This document shows positions 19,575 to 31,815 of a stretch of DNA of 64,000 bases, one piece after another. The notes under the pieces are model-generated. The model was not told the DNA's origin, did not search any database, and saw nothing but the letters and a program-made list of their open reading frames with translations. Position 1 is the first letter of the stretch; each line of letters opens with the position of its first letter. This DNA comes from Beverwykella pulmonaria. Lineage: Eukaryota > Ascomycota > Dothideomycetes > Pleosporales > Melanommataceae. The translations under genes and the position numbers were made by a program. The stretch lies in contig BCHH01000002.1 in NCBI GenBank assembly GCA_001599595.1, positions 4,230,044-4,294,043 on the forward strand. The letters run 5' to 3'.

Positions 19575-21256
19575 TTACTCCACATTAGGAATCTGGTCCT
19601 CCACTCTCTGCAGCAGAGGCACCCGCTCCGAATTCACCAAATCATCCCCATTGGGATTCGGGTACTTAAACACCATATATTCTCCCTCGCTGATCTTTCC
19701 AACCCTCCATGTCCCTGCCTCTTTCGCATCAGCAAAGAACTGCTGGTTCTCCTCGAATGACCGCCCGCCAGATTCGGGGAGGTATATCCACGTCCAGACG
19801 CCCGCGAAGAAATTAGTGGCAGCAAACACGAGAAATATATAATAGGATAGATTGTTGAACATAACGGGCGTCAAGAACGTGATAGCGAAATTCGCGAACC
19901 CCCAGATGATGACAGAAATAGCGGTCCCTTGAGCACGGGCAGTTGTTGGGAAGATTTCGGTTGGGACGAGCCAGACAGTTGCCAGCCAGCCAATGCCAAA
20001 CGCGCCTGTTGCGATGAAAAGTACGACAGTACCTAGGAGCCCTGGGATGAAGACCGGAAGATGCAAGGCAGATGAGTTCTCAGCGAGCCCCCCGAAGAGG
20101 GCGAGGAGAAGAAATGACGCTGTTAGCACGACAGAGCCTTGGACTAGAAGCTTGCGCCTGCCGAGTGCGTCGATCAAGAGCCAGGCGATGGTCATGAGGA
20201 AGAAGTATGATGTGTAGTTCCCGAGGGTCAGGTATTCAGAGGTGCGGACAGGGAAGCCGAGGAGCTGGGTTCGTTAGTCCAATGCAATGGTATAACTTCA
20301 CAAGCCATCTTACCTCAAAGATTTGAGGACCGTAAACCGAGACAGCGCCGTATCCCGTCAGGGCTTGATTGATCTGGCCCATTATGACAATCATTGTCGG
20401 ATGGAACTGCGGGTTGCTGGGACTGATCATATCCAAATACGACGTGCTGTCCATATCCTTCTCCTGCTCGTGGACATCTAATAGCTCGTCAAGCTTCGCG
20501 TCGCCCTCATTGCCCCAGATGTCGTTCAGTGCGGCCTGGGCATCGCATTGTCGGTCATTGTACACAAGCCACCTCGGCGATTCGGGGAGAATCTTGACGA
20601 AGGCCATGAGGAGGATTGGGTAGACCTGCATCACGATGATGGGAGTTCTCCAAGCCCATTGATTTCCCTTCCCGAGGGCTACGGTCACACCCAGGTTGAT
20701 CCCGAAAGCCATGAGTAGGCCAAAGATGTTGGACTGGAACTCTTGTGCTAATGCCTTGCCGCGGGCCTCGTCCTTGGAGAGCTCCGAGCTGTATGTTGGG
20801 ATAACGGAGTCGATCCCTCCCACGCCTAGTCCCATCACGACTCGGCCTATCAACATAACAGCTAATGCTCCCCTGGAGTATCCCAATCCCGCCAAAAACA
20901 TTATGAGATTTCCGAGAGAGGCGGCCGCCAGGCATAGGAAAATTGACTTCTTCCGTCCAATATCGTCGGCGAGCTTCGAGAACAGGACGGCTCCCGCCGC
21001 ACATCCGAGGTAGTAAATAGAGACCACGACACCGACAATGGGGGACTCTCCACCTATGCCCATGGTGTGGAGGTAATCGTAATTGGTGTTAATTAGGGAC
21101 ATCATGCCCTATGGACTGGTCAGAAAGCACCCTCTATCCGAAGCTTCAACAAACCTGATCGTAGCCATAGAGGGCTATGGCGGTCGAAGAGAAGATGATG
21201 ATTTGGGTCTGCTTGTCATTGAAGACGGCCTTGACATGGTCGACGAAAACAGCCAT
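19575..21256 (-). CDS. MFS sugar transporter (sugar porter family)
   Basis: Three exons, complement(19575-20264, 20314-21108, 21155-21256), with introns of 49 and 46 bp, give 528 residues. Sugar porter signatures are in the expected order: a first helix ending LYGYDQG, ADDIGRKKSIFL after helix 2, GRVVMGLGVGG, a central PESPRWLVY followed by an acidic cytoplasmic loop (DVHEQEKDMD), GQINQALTGYGAVSVYGPQIF in helix 7, LIDALGRRKLLV, and VPTEIFPTTARAQGTA before the last helices. The protein would be a 12-helix plasma-membrane uniporter or proton symporter for a hexose, polyol or related sugar. The substrate cannot be assigned from motifs. The start at 21256 was chosen because it supplies the first helix in frame. 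Confidence 0.92.
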
Positions 21257-21720
21257 GGTGAGGAGTCAATTGGACGTGTGAAGTGCGAAGGTAGTAGCCA
21301 CGGCATGGCAGGCGCCCTGGTTAAGACCTGAAAAGAAAATTGAGCGGTTCAAAGCTATGATGGTCAGGTGGCTCGCGATGTCTGAAGTTCTCGATGCTTG
21401 CGCAGAATGACGGAGTCGTGCATGGCGCTTGACCAGATCGGATGGATCCGATCTGAGCTTGAGCAAGTGGCTGCCCCACTACGTTCACCTTATCGACTGT
21501 GTTTTTACTTTGTCACCTTTTCCTCTTTTCATATTCCATGTTTTTTCTTTCATGCATTGTCGCTAATACGGGAATAAAAGTGGAATGTATAGCTGGATTC
21601 CTTCTTTTGATCGCCTCTTAAGATCAACAGCATGTCTCCATGCAAGGGGAAACCGCACGATCACACCCAACGATATTCGAACAATATCAAACATGCATCA
21701 ATCCTCTCGCCCATGTGTGT
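21257..21720. other. Intergenic, no gene seen
   Basis: Promoter side of the transporter and 3' flank of the DUF1757 gene. It contains T-rich tracts near 21500-21560. Confidence 0.45.
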
Positions 21721-22239
21721 CTACCTAGGCACCCTTCCATTCGCATAAGACCAGATCATATACCCAACCCCCGCATTCATCCCCAGCCCCGCTCCCCCAA
21801 GCACCGCCCTCCCCATCCCCACACCCACCGGCAACCTCCCCCTCCTCATGGCCAACAGCCCCGCCACCGCGCCCGTCGCTGCACCCCCAGAAGCCCACCA
21901 ATCCGTATCCTCCTCCCCTTTATTCTCTAAAAGCCTCCAAGACCGATCCTGCCACTCTATCTCTTCCCTCCCGCGCATGCGTCCCATTGTAGCCACGACT
22001 CCCAATATAGATCCGATGACAATTCCGCGCGCCGAGTGTGTGAGAAGGCGGGGAAAGAGGCTCGTTGTGCTGGAGGGGGTGCTACTTCGGTAGCGGGAGA
22101 CGAGGTGGGAGGCGGGCGCCGTGAAGAGCGGGATGAAGGAGCCCATCATGGCAGCGGCGCGGACGACGTGGATGTAGAGAATCGTGTGGGCGAGGGGCTG
22201 GTCTTCCGCGTAGGCCGTGTGCGGGAAGAGAGATGTCAT
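21721..22239 (-). CDS. DUF1757-like small membrane protein
   Basis: This intronless frame encodes 172 residues. The N-terminus has PHTAYAEDQPLAHTILYIHVVRAA split over a short amphipathic start. Hydrophobic segments follow around AAAMMGSFIPLF, GIVIGSILGVVATMG, ATGAVAGLLAM and AVLGGAGLGMNAGVGYMIW, so about four membrane passes are likely. The arrangement resembles the fungal DUF1757 family, whose function is unknown; I make this assignment from the overall pattern rather than a diagnostic motif. It lies tail-to-head behind the sugar transporter on the same strand, with no sign of co-regulation. Confidence 0.7.
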   Translation of the reverse strand: MTSLFPHTAYAEDQPLAHTILYIHVVRAAAMMGSFIPLFTAPASHLVSRYRSSTPSSTTSLFPRLLTHSARGIVIGSILGVVATMGRMRGREEIEWQDRSWRLLENKGEEDTDWWASGGAATGAVAGLLAMRRGRLPVGVGMGRAVLGGAGLGMNAGVGYMIWSYANGRVPR

Positions 22240-23286
22240 ATTGAGATCGCGAGTTTGTCCAATTGCGCAGTCGTGATGCTAGAGGTTCTGGACGGCTATG
22301 TAAGAGCGCTTTGCGACTCTTTACGCGACATGTAGCTGAAGTTGTCCGAAGGAATTGTTCTTGTACGAACAATATCGTTAAGGTGTCGTAGCGTGGTGGC
22401 GCCACCTAGGTCGGTTCGAATTGCAGACCAGAAAATCGATCGGACGATAGGAATATCAATTGAGCTGAACCCATCAGGACAATAGATGGTCGGCTTGCTT
22501 TTGAATCCTCCCGAGAGAAAGTGGCGTGAGGGGTGGTTCTGGTCTAGGACCGAAGCTGGCGAAACTTGCGACCAGAACGGAGAAGCCACACCCCACGTTC
22601 TCGGCGTGAGCGGCCAACTCAGACTCCGACATTCCTTCACTAAACACGAAATCTAACATTCTCGCTCCTTTAGTACTTCGTATGTGTGCCCGAATGCTCT
22701 AGGGAATTTAACGGTTTCCAGGCAGAAGACAAAGGATCAGCGAAGCTCTGCAAGGCACCACAATATCTGCCAGCATGACGTTTACGACAGATGCAAAACT
22801 AATTTAGAAGTGCTTCGACTGCGCGATCTCTCGTGCCTCAAGTGATGGTTTCCTCACCCTGACAGGAGCGCTTTGTCGTCGATGAAGAGGATGGGGATGG
22901 GGATGGTGGCTGCAATTGGCCAGGCACGTAGAGCGGGATCGACGTTCACCAGTCTGGATAGGGACCCAATTTGGCATGCAATTAGGAGGCGACTGCGATC
23001 CCGTTGGCGACCTACGTGGATCTAGGACGCTCTCAGATGGGCTGAGCAAGCAGTAGAAAGCCCTGCTGTATCTGCCAACCTGCTCTTTGCAGATAGCGAA
23101 CTGTTGACATGTCTACTCCTTGGAGGGGAGCTGCAGTTCCAGATGAAATATTACACCTTTAAGGATCATAGAAAGAATTGCCCCAAAGGATAATACAGGA
23201 AGCGAGACATCTCAGGAGCATCGTGATTCGATGATACTTTTACAAACTTTATGTTTAGAAAAGCTCTTCTATTTGTACACTATCAT
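22240..23286. other. Intergenic, no gene seen
   Basis: About 1 kb with only short, unsupported frames on both strands. It is the 3' flank of the methylisocitrate lyase gene and the promoter side of the DUF1757 gene. Confidence 0.5.
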
Positions 23287-25436
23287 CTAGAAGCCTAAGA
23301 CACTTGTTAGTCACACTCTCAACCATCAACGCCAGCATGAAAATCCACTTACCAGCCTCCGTATTTCCATCGCCCATACTCTTACTCCCACTGCTCCCGC
23401 TCTGTATCGAGCCCAGAATACCATCGATGTAGCTTGCACCGCTCCATTTCTGGTGCGTGAGGACGTCGCAGCCGATTTCCTTTTCGCGGGCTTGCACCAG
23501 GTTGACGTAGGCGAGCATGCCTTGGTCTTTGAAGGCGCGCGAGAGCTCGCAGGTTATTGTCGCAGTGCTGTGGAGGCCGGCGAGGGAGATGAGTTGGAGG
23601 ACGAAGCTGGATGGGGTTAGCTGGTTAGGTTTGGAGTTGGGGCAAATGGGGAATGAGGGAGATGGTATATGGAAGGGAGAAAGAGAGAAATCTACAATTA
23701 CGGGAAGGAGAAGGCAGTGGAGAAGTGATGCAAAATAAAAAGGACTGAAAAGAAAACAATGACGATGCGAAAAGTTCAACATACCCATGCTTCGCCAAAT
23801 CCCACACAAAGCTCTTGAGCGAATCTTCAGAGAAGCCCTGGCCCATCCAGTTGAAGCTAGGCGAGAGATTGTAGACGAATTTCTTTCCAGGGTACTTCTC
23901 TCTAATCTCCCCTGCGAATTTGCCAGCCTTCTCGACGTTCGGGTCGGCCGTCTCCACCCATAGGAGGTCGGCATAGGGGGCAAACTCCTTGGCTCGCTTC
24001 GTGGCAGCGGCCATTCCAGCCTTGTAGTGGTAGAAACCCTCACGGGTGCGCGGGATGTCCCAGTTGAAGAAGACGGGGGACTTCGTGTAGCCATCTGCAA
24101 GCTTTCGGCGCTTGAGGAGGGAGAGATCGGGGTTCTCCTTTGTCTCTTTCAGGTAGGAATCAATGGTCGATTGAGACGCTCCTTCGTTTTCAAGATGCTT
24201 CACCACGGCCTCGTCAAAGGTGACCAGCTTGTGCTTCTTCACCCATGCTGCTTCGTACTGATCGATCTCCTTGCCCGGTGCACCGGCTGCCTCCATATTT
24301 TGCAGGGTTTCTGCCAGCGGCTCCGAGTCCTCCGTCACACCCATGATGAATTCGTGGTCTCGTACATCGACCGCACTGCTGATTAGTTTCCCACTCTCAG
24401 AATCGGTTCGGGCGATGACCAGATTTTCGCAGCCCATCATATCCCACTGGAATCTTGCGGCAACAAGGCGGTTGATGTGATCTCCGACTGGTACAAGGAC
24501 CTTACCAGCAAGATGTCCGCATTTCTTACCGCCGTGGAGCTGGTCTTCGAAGTGGACTGCAGCGGCACCGTTTTCGGCAAAGAGCTTGGCTAGCTTAATG
24601 ACTGCTGATAAGCCGCCGTGACTGTGGAGTGGTTAGAAGTAGATTCGAAGTCTTAGACGCAAAATACGCACCCTGTATCACCATCGGCAATGATGGGTCG
24701 CATGTAGTCGAGATATGGGGTCTTGGCACGCTCCTCGGGGCTCATCTTGCGCCTGTTGTCCCAATTCTTCCGGTCGTGAAGCTGCTGTGCCTTGAACAAT
24801 CGCTGGACTTGGTTTGGCACAGTGTTGTATGGGTAGTCGCCAAAGTCAGCCGACACTTCGTTCGTGGTGGTCAAGACAGACGAGCAAGCCCAGCCTGAGA
24901 TGTAGAGCACCTCCTGGTTCGCGGCTTGCTGGGTCATTTGCACGGGGTCAATGGCACCCACTACGATTCAATGGCAGAGCATCAGTTATTGTATTGTCTA
25001 TGGGGAGCAGAATGAACGCACTAGTATGTACGGGCTCGCCCTTCGCCGCCCGCTCCTCAAACAAATTGAAAAGCTTCCGCGCCATCAATGAGCTTGGATA
25101 TGTCTGCTGCAGCGCCCCTCTCTTGCTCACGACATCCTCCGCCGAGTATGGTCTTTTAATGCCTTTGTATCGCGGCGATGCCCACCAGTCCTTCACCGCC
25201 TGCACCTGCTCGTCGAAGAGCGCATCTTCGGCCTGCCCTGCCTTTGCAGCTTCGGGGAGCAGCTGGAACGAGTCTCCTGGAAGGGCGGACGACACTGGAG
25301 GGGTCACTGGCTTGAGTGGTGAGCTCGACATGCGGCACGCCGTGGTGGAGAGAGGTCGGAGGAGCTGTGGTGTTCGGTTCGATATTCTTAGAGATCGACT
25401 CTGGCGCGCAACAGATCGGGATACAGTTCGCAACAT
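23287..25436 (-). CDS. mclA: Mitochondrial 2-methylisocitrate lyase
   Basis: Five exons, complement(23287-23294, 23353-23606, 23785-24621, 24672-24960, 25022-25436), give 600 residues. The introns are 58, 178, 50 and 61 bp, all in frame. The N-terminus is rich in Arg and Ser with no acids ([20 protein letters not shown]), a typical mitochondrial presequence. Isocitrate-lyase superfamily features are [22 protein letters not shown], the active-site [13 protein letters not shown] (Cys about 269), ARTDSES and NLSPSFNW. The presequence and the divergent 2-methylcitrate synthase gene favour methylisocitrate lyase (2-methylisocitrate to pyruvate and succinate) over peroxisomal isocitrate lyase, and there is no C-terminal peroxisome signal. 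The last exon is 8 nt and codes only the end of the final Gly, a Phe and the stop. Intron 3 is unusually long for this window. Confidence 0.92.
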
Positions 25437-25968
25437 CGCGTTTTGCGTGTGGAGAGCCGGAATCTACCAGCAGTGCCCGACTCTTTGAGGTCTACAAAGG
25501 TTTTCTGGTTGCAGTTATTGGTAATGGTTAGCGATGACTGATGTAGTGAGGCGATGTCGGAGGAGGCGAATGTGTCGAGGTTTGCCACGCGCTGCCTTCT
25601 AACCGGGCGGCCGACAATGTCCTCTCGTACGCGGAGGTAAGAGTCTTTGAGGAACGAGGCGCGTTCCCATGGTCGTTGATGTGTAGCGGGGGATAACTTT
25701 CTCCTCCCCTCCGAGCGGACCGAGGGTAGCCACAGGGCTAGCCGTCTTGGAGCTTTACCGAGGGGCAGCTCAGTGCTCAAGGGCGCATCAACGGAGCACA
25801 AGCACCTCGTGAATGCCAATCGCCGAGGGCTACCGCTGATTCCCTTCTTCCTTGCCTTCTCTATAACTACCATTCACCGCTAGGACCTTTTGTTTCGCTG
25901 TTTGGAGCTGTATCTTGAAGAATCGCTACCCTCCCCGCTACACAGTACCCCTGCTACCCCTCATCAAT
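25437..25968. promoter_or_regulatory. Shared divergent promoter of the methylcitrate cycle pair
   Basis: This 532-bp region separates the two start codons. It contains GCGGGG at 25686-25691 on the plus strand and on the minus strand at 25933-25938, both fitting the SYGGRG consensus of the carbon-repressor CreA. This short consensus is frequent, so function is only suggested. The shared region would allow joint induction on propionyl-CoA-yielding carbon sources. Confidence 0.55.
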
Positions 25969-27611
25969 ATGGCGTTGAGCGCACGCGCAGCAACAAGAGC
26001 TCTGCGAGCTGTCAGGGTGGGTAACAACAGGATTTAAATTCGAGTTTAGCGCTAATTCCAGCTTCACCAGCCCTCAGCGGTGCGACCTTTTGCTTCTGGT
26101 ATGCGATTGGGTACTCTAGCCTATCCGTACTCGAACTAACTAGCCCCCCAGTGCAAGCATGCAGTTACTCTTCCTCTGCTGAGCCAGACCTCAAGGACAC
26201 CTTCAAGAAGGTCCTGCCCGCGAAGCGCGAATTGCTGAAGAAGGTCAAAGCCCATGGCGACAAGAAGCTTGGAGATGTCAAGGTGGAGAACACCTTGGGC
26301 GGAATGAGGTACGCTTTCACGGGACTGAAGCAACACTGGACAATATCTGACCCGTTTGAAGAGGATTGAAGGCAATGGTCTGGGAAGGATCGGTTCTCGA
26401 CGCGAACGAGGGCATCCGCTTCCACGGCCGGACCATCAAGGACTGCCAGAAGGAGCTCCCCAAGGGAACTTCGGGCACTGAGATGCTGCCCGAAGCAATG
26501 TTTTGGCTTCTCCTCACCGGCGAGGTTCCCTCAGTTTCTCAGACGCGCAAGCTCTCACGGGAGCTCGCGGAGAAAGCTAGCCTCCCCACGTTCGTCGAGA
26601 AGATGCTTGACGACTTCCCCGTGGATCTCCACCCCATGACCCAATTTGCGTGCGCCGTGTCCGCTCTAAACTACGAATCCAAGTTTGCAAAGGCATATGC
26701 CGCCGGTCTCAACAAGGCTGACTACTGGGAGCCTACATTCGACGACTGCATTAGCCTTCTCGCCAAACTGCCCACCATCGCCGCCAAGATCTACCAGAAT
26801 GCGTACCGCGGCGGAGGTGCTCTACCCGCGAAGGTCGACCTCGAGCAGGACTGGTCATACAACTTTGCTGCTATGCTGGGCAAGGGCGGGAAGGAGAACG
26901 AGGGCTTCCAGGATCTCCTCCGTCTCTATCTTGCTCTCCACGGTGACCACGAGGGCGGCAACGTCTCCGCTCATGCCACTCACTTGGTCGGCAGCGCGCT
27001 CAGCGACCCCTTCCTCAGCTACAGCGCCGGTCTCCAAGGTCTCGCTGGACCTCTCCATGGCTTGGCCGCGCAGGAAGTGCTCCGCTTCATCCTGGACATG
27101 CAAAAGGATGTTGGCACCAAATTCACCGAGAAGGACGTCAACGACTACCTCTGGAAGGTTCTCAAATCGGGACGCGTGATTCCCGGATACGGCCATGCTG
27201 TGCTGAGGAAGCCTGACCCTCGTTTCGAGGCGTTGATGGACTTTGCGAACGCTCGGCCGGAGATCGCAAGCAATCCCGTCTTCCAGCTCGTGAAGAAGAA
27301 CTCGGAGGTGGCACCAGGTGTGCTGACGGAGCATGGAAAGGTAAGAGAATACCGATTCCACAATTTGGAAACCCCCACTGACCGATCATGTGTAGACCAA
27401 GAACCCCTTCCCTAACGTCGACTCTTCCTCTGGCGTGCTCTTCCACCACTACGGTTTCACCGAGACACTGTACTATACCGCAACCTTTGGTGTCAGCCGT
27501 GGCCTCGGGCCTCTCGCACAGCTAATCTGGGACAGGGCGTTAGGCCTACCCATTGAGCGCCCCAAGAGCATCAACCTGGAGGGTATCTTGAAGCAGGTTG
27601 GCGGATCATAG
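25969..27611 (+). CDS. mcsA: Mitochondrial 2-methylcitrate synthase (citrate synthase family)
   Basis: Exons are 25969-26016, 26071-26098, 26152-26308, 26362-27340 and 27396-27611. Introns of 54, 53, 53 and 55 bp are all in frame, giving 475 residues. The first ~30 residues are basic and Ala-rich ([16 protein letters not shown]), a mitochondrial presequence. The catalytic fold shows [32 protein letters not shown], a His-containing [27 protein letters not shown] and [17 protein letters not shown], so the catalytic histidines are present. The Gly-Thr-Ser-Gly insert before LPEAMFW and the [18 protein letters not shown] block resemble fungal methylcitrate synthase rather than the housekeeping citrate synthase. 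The enzyme condenses propionyl-CoA (and acetyl-CoA) with oxaloacetate. It is transcribed divergently from the lyase acting later in the same cycle. Confidence 0.92.
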
Positions 27612-28075
27612 ATATCATTGTAAAAGGGCTGCGAGGATGATGAAAGGCAAAAATCTTTAAAACAGCCTATAATGATTAGGATTTTTTTCTCCACAATGAA
27701 TGAGATGCTGCCTATGCCGTAGCCTGGTGTCGGGAGTCCCCCTTTTTTTGCGGTGAGCTCGGAGGTGGTGCGGATATCTGGTGATCGATCTGCAGGGGTG
27801 ACGTCTGATTGGCTGCAGCCCAAGAGCGCCAAACTTCTGTACGAGATGGATAACCCTCAACAGCTGCCAGCTGCCACCACAATTCTGTGTGACCTCTCGT
27901 CCTACGCGTCGGTTTTTTTTTCTTCAGTTTCCCGCGGCCTTGTTTGTCACTGTCACTTCCTTCATCAGGCCAAGCTCTATGATTCGTGCCCACCTCTATA
28001 TATAGAGCATCGAGCTCCTACTGTTTCGAAACTCGTCGACCCTCTTGCCTCCCGCCTCGACTCCTCCAGTCCACC
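27612..28075. promoter_or_regulatory. Intergenic region with TATA box for the beta-glucosidase gene
   Basis: TATATATA at 27997-28004 lies 72 bp upstream of the ATG at 28076, preceded by CT-rich DNA, a normal fungal promoter layout. The rest is the 3' flank of the methylcitrate synthase gene. Confidence 0.55.
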
Positions 28076-31000
28076 ATGGCTCCACACGACATCGAGCTCC
28101 GCCGGGGCAGATACGCAAAGCTAGACGCGCCCGCCGAGGACGACGAAGCTACCCCGACCCGCCAGTCCTTCGACTCCAACGACTCCTCGTACGAAGACCT
28201 CGAGGAGTTCGATCCTCTCAACTACGATGCTGGCACATTGAAGCAGAAGAGGAGCACTGGCGACCTGAGATCACGTAGAAAGGCCTCTTTCAAGAAGGCC
28301 GAGTTCGTCTCGGAAAAGGCACTGCAGAGGAGGAAGTGTGCCCGAAGCCGACTATGTGGCGGGCTAATACTGCTGTTCGTGGCGGCCATGGTGCTGTTGC
28401 TGTCGGCTGGCGGTATATGGGCGTGGAAGTCTGCGCCAGAGGATGGCCTGAGTCCGCCGTGGTATCCTACCCCGAAGGGTGGTACGGATGCTGCGTGGGG
28501 TGAGAGTTACAAGAAGGCCGCGGAGCTGGTCAAGCAGATGACGTTGGTGGAGAAGGTCAATATCACTACAGGCACGGGATGGAGCATGCAGATGTGCGTG
28601 GGCAACACTGGACCTGTTCCTCGTCTCAAATTTCCTGCCTTGTGTCTCCAAGACGGACCGCTGGGTATCAGATTCGCGGACAACATCACGGCTTTCCCGG
28701 CTGGCATTACTGTCGGCGCAACATGGAATAAGGAATTGATGTACCAGCGAGGAAGGGCACATGGGTTGGAGGCAAGGTTGAAGGGCATCCACGTGCTGTT
28801 AGGGCCCGCGATGGGCCCTCTAGGGCGATTGCCAGCGGGTGGAAGGAACTTCGAGGGCTTCGGAACGTACGTTGATGTTCTTCGAAAACGTATTGACTAT
28901 TCTGCTAACTTTCTCCCCCAGTGATCCTGTTCTCCAGGGCATTGCGGCCGCTCAGACAATCAAGGGAATTCAATCCGAAGGCGTCATGGCTACAGCAAAG
29001 CATTACATTCTCAACGAGCAAGAGCATTTTCGTCAGGCTTGGGAGTGGGGAACACCGAACGCCATCTCCAGCAACATTGATGACCGAACGCTACATGAGA
29101 TCTACGCATGGCCATTTGCAGAGTCTGTCCGAGCTGGCGTCGCTTCTGTAATGTGCTCGTACAACCAGGTCAACAACAGCTATGCCTGCCAGAACAGCAA
29201 GCTCATGAACGGCCTCCTGAAAGACGAGCTCGGCTTCCAAGGCTTTGTCCAGAGTGACTGGCTGGCTCAGAGAAGCGGCGTCGCGAGTGCTCTAGCGGGA
29301 TTGGACATGACGATGCCAGGTGATGGCTTGAAGTGGGCGAACGGCAACAGTCTCTGGGGTCCTCAGCTTACCAAAGCCGTCCTAAATGGTAGCGTCCCAA
29401 TGGAGCGAGTTGATGACATGGTCACCCGCATTGTCGCTGCTTGGTACCAGGTCGGGCAGAACAGGTGGCGGCCGCAGCCACCTTTCGGGAAGGGTGGTCC
29501 GACATTCTCATCGTGGACCGATCAAGAGATCGGCCTGCTGCATCCCGGAAGCGATGACAAAACGACTGGGGTTGTCAACCAGTTCATCAACGTCCAAGGC
29601 GAAGGAGACGATTTCCACGGAAATCTTGTACGCCGCATTGGCGCTGAAGGAACTGTTTTGGTCAAGAACGAGCGAAGCATGCTACCTCTCAGCCGAGATG
29701 GTTGGAAGGAACACGAAAAGGCTGGGAATAAAACAAACTACCGCGTCGGAGTCTTCGGCGAAGATGCGCGTTTGAACCGCGAAGGCTTGAATGTCTGCAC
29801 CGATCAGAGCTGCAATGAGGGGACGCTTGCCTCGGGCTGGGGTTCCGGTGCTGTCGATTTCCCGTATCTCATTGAGCCAATGTCGGCTCTTCGGGCTGCG
29901 TTCAATAACAAGACGGTTACTGTCACTGGCTGGCTTGAGAATAAGCTTCCCAAGGAGAAAGAAATCCTCCAGGACCAGGACGTTTGCATTGTCTTCGCTA
30001 GTGCCGACGCTGGCGAGGGTTATCTGAGCTACGAAAAGATCCGAGGTGATCGAAACGACCTGTATCTGCAAAAGAAGGGTGACCAGCTCATCCAGGACGT
30101 TGCGATAGGCTGTGGGGGCGGGAACGGCAGTGTCATCGTTGTCATTCACACCGTTGGACCCGTGATTCTAGAGAACTGGATCGACCATCCGAGCATCAAG
30201 GCCGTTGTGATTGCCAATCTTCCAGGACAAGAATCTGGCAATTCGCTTGTCGACATTCTCTTCGGAGATATCAATCCTTCCGGCCGTCTACCTTACACGA
30301 TAGCAAAGAAAGAAGAAGACTATGGCCCGGACAGTAAGGTCAAGTACTTGCCCAATCCTCTCGACGGGCTCGTTCCCCAGCAGAACTTCTCCGAGGGTTT
30401 GTACATAGACTATAGGTATCTGGACAAGCACAACATCACTCCTCGGTACGAATTCGGATACGGCCTCTCCTACACTACTTTCCACCTATCTTCCCTCCTC
30501 ATCACAGCGAAAGGACCCAAAACTCCATTCCCAGCGCCGCGCCCGGATGGCCTCGCACCTCCCACCTACTCGACGGAGATCCCAGATCCGAAAACTGCGC
30601 TTTTCCCGGAGGGCTTCCGGAAGCTTTCTAAATACATATACCCATACCTCGATTCCATCGACGACATCAAGAAGGCCGAAGTCCAACCCTCGCAACTCCA
30701 AAGCCCTCTCAGCCCTGCAGGAGGTGCACAAGGTGGTAACCCCGACCTGTACACCACCATCATAACCGTCTCTGCCTCGGTAACCAATATCGGTACGGTG
30801 GAGGGCGACTGTGTCGTGCAGCTCTATATCGCATTCCCCAGGAATTACAAAGACCATGAGACTGGAGAGCCTGTCGATTTCCCCGTGCGAGTCCTGCGCG
30901 GCTTTGAGAAAGTGCATGTTGGCGCGGTCGAGACAGGTCCGATCCAGGGGATCAAGGGGAGCGAGCATGGCGGTGGTGGGAATAAGAAGATGGTCACTTT

Positions 31001-31130
31001 TGATGTTACGAGGAAGGATCTCAGTTATTGGGATACGAAAAGGCAGAATTGGGTTATGCCGACGACGGGCGACTTTGAGATTTACGTGGGGCTTTCGAGT
31101 AGGAATTTGCCGCTAGAGGGGAGATGGTAG
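28076..31130 (+). CDS. GH3 beta-glucosidase, type II membrane-anchored
   Basis: Two exons, 28076-28866 and 28922-31130 (intron 55 bp), give 999 residues. There is no N-terminal signal peptide. A ~93-residue charged cytoplasmic segment precedes one hydrophobic helix (about 94-117, GGLILLFVAAMVLLLSAGGIW), placing the catalytic part outside the cytosol or in a secretory compartment. GH3 features are LCLQDGPLGIRFAD, GGRNFEGFG, MATAKHYILNEQEH and the nucleophile aspartate in GFVQSDWLAQ (about residue 376). The second domain follows with VFGEDARLN, GWGSGAVDFPYLIEP and the C-terminal fibronectin-like domain (YEFGYGLSYTTF, ASVTNIGTVEGD). It hydrolyses terminal beta-glucosyl residues. The layout resembles the fungal bglE type, but I do not assign a symbol. 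The chosen ATG has a good context (CCACC before it). Confidence 0.93.
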
Positions 31131-31815
31131 ATGGGTCGTGAGATTGTTGGGGGACAGAGAGATGTGTTCGTGTGAAAGATGAGTGAAGGCGAATGGTGTT
31201 TAGGTTTCGGTATTTCTACGGTGTTCATGTTCATACTTAGATTCCTGTCGCTCAGCATAACTATGTACAAATAGCAGTATTGAAGCATTTTGGAGTACAT
31301 TATAGCCGTTTCTTGATCTGAGAACGCCGTGAAGCACTTCTGCTGAATGCTGAAGAAATTGCATGTGCTTGTGCTGCGCTCTATCGAATCTGCTGAGTGA
31401 GACTTGGCCTGCTAAACCTTGGAATGTTCAGCCCGGCCCGAAGCAGCCTAGACTCTCGAAGAAAAATGTCGTCCGCGCTAATGGTAATCAATGCCCAACT
31501 TTAAAAATAAAACTGTCGCCTCAACTATCAAGCCTCAGCACCCATTTTTCGTTCCCTTTTCTTTGTATCTGTCTTTGACTCTCCACTCTCCACTCTACAC
31601 CTGGTTCTGGCAACCGCGATACCAAACGCTTCACACAGAGAGCGCGACCCGCAATCCGTCAGCCATCAGCCCCAGTGGATAACGAAAAACATCCCACCCT
31701 CCCTATCGATAAGAAAACCCCTCAAAAAGCGAAAAGCCTCTTGCGCAGACACCAACACGACGAGCCAGCACCCATATAGGCACGCAGTAGCACTCGCATT
31801 CCCGGCCAGCGGGAT
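31131..31815. other. Intergenic, no gene seen
   Basis: The 685 bp hold the 3' flank of the beta-glucosidase gene and the promoter and 5' leader of the ABC translation factor. CT-rich tracts occur at about 31540-31610. Confidence 0.5.
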
